NCBI GenBank assembly: GCA_051251725.1
Contig: JBPOFN010000001.1
Coordinates: forward strand, 248,001 to 312,000
Length of the DNA: 64,000 nt
Source of the DNA: JALZUE01 sp051251725
GTDB lineage: Bacteria > Pseudomonadota > Gammaproteobacteria > Enterobacterales > Alteromonadaceae
Direction: 5' to 3'
This document shows, one piece after another, positions 61,941-64,000 of the stretch (its first letter is position 1; every line of letters begins with the position of its first letter). The notes beneath the pieces are model-generated. The model was not told the DNA's origin. It did no database searches and saw only the letters and a program-made list of their open reading frames with translations. The translations under genes and the position numbers were made by a program.

Positions 61941-62876
61941 ATGAAAATACTTTCGCCAATAGAGAAAATTATCCACCCGCTTTTTTCTCAACATCAGGTG
62001 AGTGTTTATGTAAAACGCGATGAAATTATTCACCCGATAATCTCCGGCAATAAATGGCGAAAATTAGCCTCTAATATTGAGTACGCAAAACAGCTAGGGT
62101 TTAAAGGGATATTAAGCTTTGGCGGCGCATATTCGAATCATTTACATGCGCTCGCTTATGCGGGACAACTTCACCAATTATCTACCATAGCAATAGTAAG
62201 AGGCGAACCTGCGTATCAAAGCAACCCAACATTATCGCAAGCTATCACATGGGGCATGGAGCTAAAATTTGTTGATCGTAAAACTTATCGTTTACGGGAC
62301 GACCCGGCATATTTAACCGAATTACAACAGCGTTATCCTGATTATTATATCGTACCAGAAGGCGGTAGTAACCAACATGCATTACCTGGTGTCGGCGCAG
62401 TGATCACTGAACTTAATCAGCAACTTGAATTTGATAGCTTGTTAGTTCCAGTTGGCAGCGGCGGCACAATGGCAGGCTTAATTGCCGCAGATAACAACCA
62501 ACACCAATTATTAGGTGTCGCGGTATTAAAACAAGCAGATTACCTCAAACAACAAATAACCGAACTATTACCTAAGCCAGCAAAAACATTTAATAACTGG
62601 CAGTTAGTTACTGATTTTCATGGCGGTGGTTATGGTAAGTTTTCTCAGCAAGCTGTTAATGAGTTAATAGCATTTAATCAGCAAACTGGGCTGATATTTG
62701 AACCTGTATATTCAGGTAAGATGTTATTAGCGGCTTTAGCACTTATTCGTCAAGGCTACTTCAAGTCTGGCTCAACTATTGTTTTATTACATACCGGTGG
62801 TTTACAGGGGATTAAGGGCTTGATAGCACAGAAACGATTAATCGCAGCGCAATGGCCAATAGCCAATAGCCAATAG
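61941..62876 (+). CDS. dcyD: D-cysteine desulfhydrase / ACC deaminase-family PLP protein
   Basis: The 311-residue fold-type II PLP enzyme has the likely PLP lysine Lys38 in ISGNKWRKL, then LSFGGAYSNHLHALA and a phosphate-binding VPVGSGGTMAGLIA. Such proteins release sulfide and pyruvate from D-cysteine or open ACC; bacterial members without the ACC-specific tyrosines are usually D-cysteine desulfhydrases. I chose the ATG (61941), as the longer frame begins with TTG. The last residues, PIANSQ, are encoded inside a 7-bp tandem repeat. It is opposite in direction to csrD and mshI and separates them. Confidence 0.8.
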   Translation: MKILSPIEKIIHPLFSQHQVSVYVKRDEIIHPIISGNKWRKLASNIEYAKQLGFKGILSFGGAYSNHLHALAYAGQLHQLSTIAIVRGEPAYQSNPTLSQAITWGMELKFVDRKTYRLRDDPAYLTELQQRYPDYYIVPEGGSNQHALPGVGAVITELNQQLEFDSLLVPVGSGGTMAGLIAADNNQHQLLGVAVLKQADYLKQQITELLPKPAKTFNNWQLVTDFHGGGYGKFSQQAVNELIAFNQQTGLIFEPVYSGKMLLAALALIRQGYFKSGSTIVLLHTGGLQGIKGLIAQKRLIAAQWPIANSQ

Positions 62877-62882
62877 CCAATA
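62855..62882. repeat. Heptanucleotide tandem repeat (GCCAATA), four copies, spanning the dcyD stop
   Basis: Four perfect GCCAATA units cover the last seven codons and stop of dcyD and six bases beyond. A 7-bp unit shifts the frame when a copy is gained or lost, so the repeat itself determines where dcyD ends. Confidence 0.95.
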
Positions 62883-62948
62883 AATGAGACAGTAAGTGAA
62901 TTTGCCTACTAATTAGCAATATTAGTGAGATGCGTGATGCTTAGCTTA

Positions 62949-64000
62949 CTAATCTAGGCTGTTAGCCAATTGCGCAACCGGTTCGTTAAAATAATGCCCT
63001 TGCCCGCCGCAAACACCTATTTGCATCAAGGTTCGCCATTCATCAAGACTTTCAACACCGACTGCATATAAATCAATGTCGAGCGAGTCACACAATACTT
63101 TCATACTTTGCACAAACACTTGGTTTTCCGGTTTTAAATGAATATCTAAAACAATACTGCGGTGTAATTTCACCGACGAGATTTGGCATTGTTTTAAGTA
63201 CTGTGTATTAATGACATATTGGCCAACTTTATCAACCAATATTCGAAAGCCTTTGGCTTTTAAAGTATTCACTATCGGAATTAATTCATTTAACCGACTT
63301 TTAATTTGGTATTCACTGATTTCAATGACCAGCTTAGCGGCAACATTAGGATAGCGGGTTAAAATATCAAAAAGCTTATCTCTAAAGTCTTCTGACAATA
63401 TGGCATCAATTGAAAAGTTTAAACTGTAGGCGTCATTTTTATCTTCAAAAGTGATCAGTTGACACACTTGTTCAAAAATAATTAAATCTAATGGATTAGC
63501 TAAACCACACTTTTCCGCCATAGGTAAGAAGATCCTTGGGCTAATTAATTCACCTTTATTATTGCTTACTCGACTTAACACTTCGTAATGTAAAACTTTA
63601 TTTTCTTTACTCGCGATTACCGGCTGTGAAAAAATAATAAATGATTTTTTCACAATCACTTGTGATAAAAAGGTGCGCCACTGTAATGAGCCAATAGCCG
63701 TTTCTTTTGCAACCTCGCCCGGGTCATACATAAACCATTGTGACGGCCCTTGCAGTTGCGCTGAACGTAAAGCCATATCGGCTTCTGACATAATTTGAAA
63801 CGCATTATTGTCACTTTTAAAGTAACTGATACCGATATGACAAAACTCGTCTTTATTAACTCCAATAGGTAAGGCTAGAGTCGTTAAATTTTTCAACAAT
63901 CGCTCTGCGAGTTTTTCGGCATCATTAACAAATAAACTCGGCGCAAGTACCGCCAACTCAAATTCACCTTGGCGACTTAAAAAGCAATCAGGGATGGGGG
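62949..64000 (-). CDS. csrD: RNase E specificity factor CsrD / MshH, degenerate GGDEF-EAL (5' end outside window)
   Basis: The frame is open to the window edge, so the N-terminus is missing. The visible part begins in a GGDEF domain in which the signature reads RQGEFELAVLAP. The EAL domain follows, with YEVLSR in place of the EAL motif, and DKVGQYVINTQYL and KLHRSIV where active enzymes have DDFG and KxDR. CsrD promotes RNase E decay of CsrB/CsrC RNAs without c-di-GMP turnover; in Vibrio the homologue is MshH and lies next to mshI, as here. The apparent start at 63956 is an internal TTG. Confidence 0.88.
   Translation of the reverse strand, partial: PIPDCFLSRQGEFELAVLAPSLFVNDAEKLAERLLKNLTTLALPIGVNKDEFCHIGISYFKSDNNAFQIMSEADMALRSAQLQGPSQWFMYDPGEVAKETAIGSLQWRTFLSQVIVKKSFIIFSQPVIASKENKVLHYEVLSRVSNNKGELISPRIFLPMAEKCGLANPLDLIIFEQVCQLITFEDKNDAYSLNFSIDAILSEDFRDKLFDILTRYPNVAAKLVIEISEYQIKSRLNELIPIVNTLKAKGFRILVDKVGQYVINTQYLKQCQISSVKLHRSIVLDIHLKPENQVFVQSMKVLCDSLDIDLYAVGVESLDEWRTLMQIGVCGGQGHYFNEPVAQLANSLD

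Noticed and set aside
61941..62882. dcyD considered part of a mobile element
   Set aside because: No integrase, transposase, terminal repeats or target duplication is visible, and base composition is like that of the neighbours.

Overview
The window is a gene-dense, AT-rich stretch of core chromosome from a marine gammaproteobacterium of the order Alteromonadales. Colwelliaceae (Colwellia/Thalassotalea-like) is the most likely family. I infer this from gene content and order (rplM-rpsI-petABC-sspAB, the mla/murA and kds-lpt-rpoN-rapZ blocks, and an MSHA pilus cluster directly upstream of mreBCD), not from a database search. I see no rRNA, tRNA, insertion sequence, prophage or CRISPR array.

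Layout. 1-5.7 kb: the tail of a manganese-dependent pyrophosphatase gene, a GNAT acetyltransferase, the fatty-acid beta-oxidation operon fadBA with a 30-bp palindrome of PsrA type upstream, and a divergent MFS transporter. 5.8-12.1 kb (minus strand): zapE, rplM-rpsI, the cytochrome bc1 complex petABC, and sspAB. 12.3-15.5 kb (plus): zapG, degQ, degS. 15.6-20.3 kb (minus): mlaFEDCB-ibaG-murA, for outer-membrane lipid asymmetry and peptidoglycan precursor synthesis. 20.5-29.9 kb (plus): yrbG-kdsD-kdsC-lptC-lptA-lptB, then rpoN-hpf-ptsN-rapZ-ptsO and mgtE, covering LPS inner-core synthesis and transport, sigma-54 and the nitrogen PTS. 30-34.4 kb: pmbA, darP, tldD and a nitrilase-family gene. 34.4-43 kb (minus): mreB-mreC-mreD-maf-rng-yhdP, running on into nit and tldD. 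43.1-61.8 kb (minus): a complete MSHA type IV pilus cluster, mshI-mshI2-J-K-L-M-N-E-G-F-B-A-C-D-O-P-Q. 61.9-64 kb: a D-cysteine desulfhydrase-like gene on the opposite strand and the 3' part of csrD/mshH.

How the parts fit. Most of the window builds or guards the cell envelope: MurA, MreBCD, Mla, Lpt, YhdP, DegQ/DegS and the pilus. The MSHA cluster is ordered as inner-membrane platform (MshI, I2, J, K), secretin (MshL), ATPases (MshM, MshE), TPR protein (MshN), platform protein (MshG), pilins (MshB, MshA, then MshC, D, O, P) and a 1660-residue secreted protein, MshQ. A strong hairpin terminator just after the major pilin gene mshA probably lowers expression of the minor pilin genes. MshE carries two N-terminal c-di-GMP-binding-type motifs. 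The neighbouring CsrD/MshH has degenerate GGDEF and EAL sites, so it is probably a regulator and not an enzyme.

I did not find a convincing new multi-gene system. The observations most worth following are the PsrA-like palindrome, the palindromes between mlaF and yrbG, two heptanucleotide tandem arrays (one inside the 3' end of a coding sequence), the sigma-E-like promoter of degQ, the mshA/mshC terminator and the modular MshQ protein.
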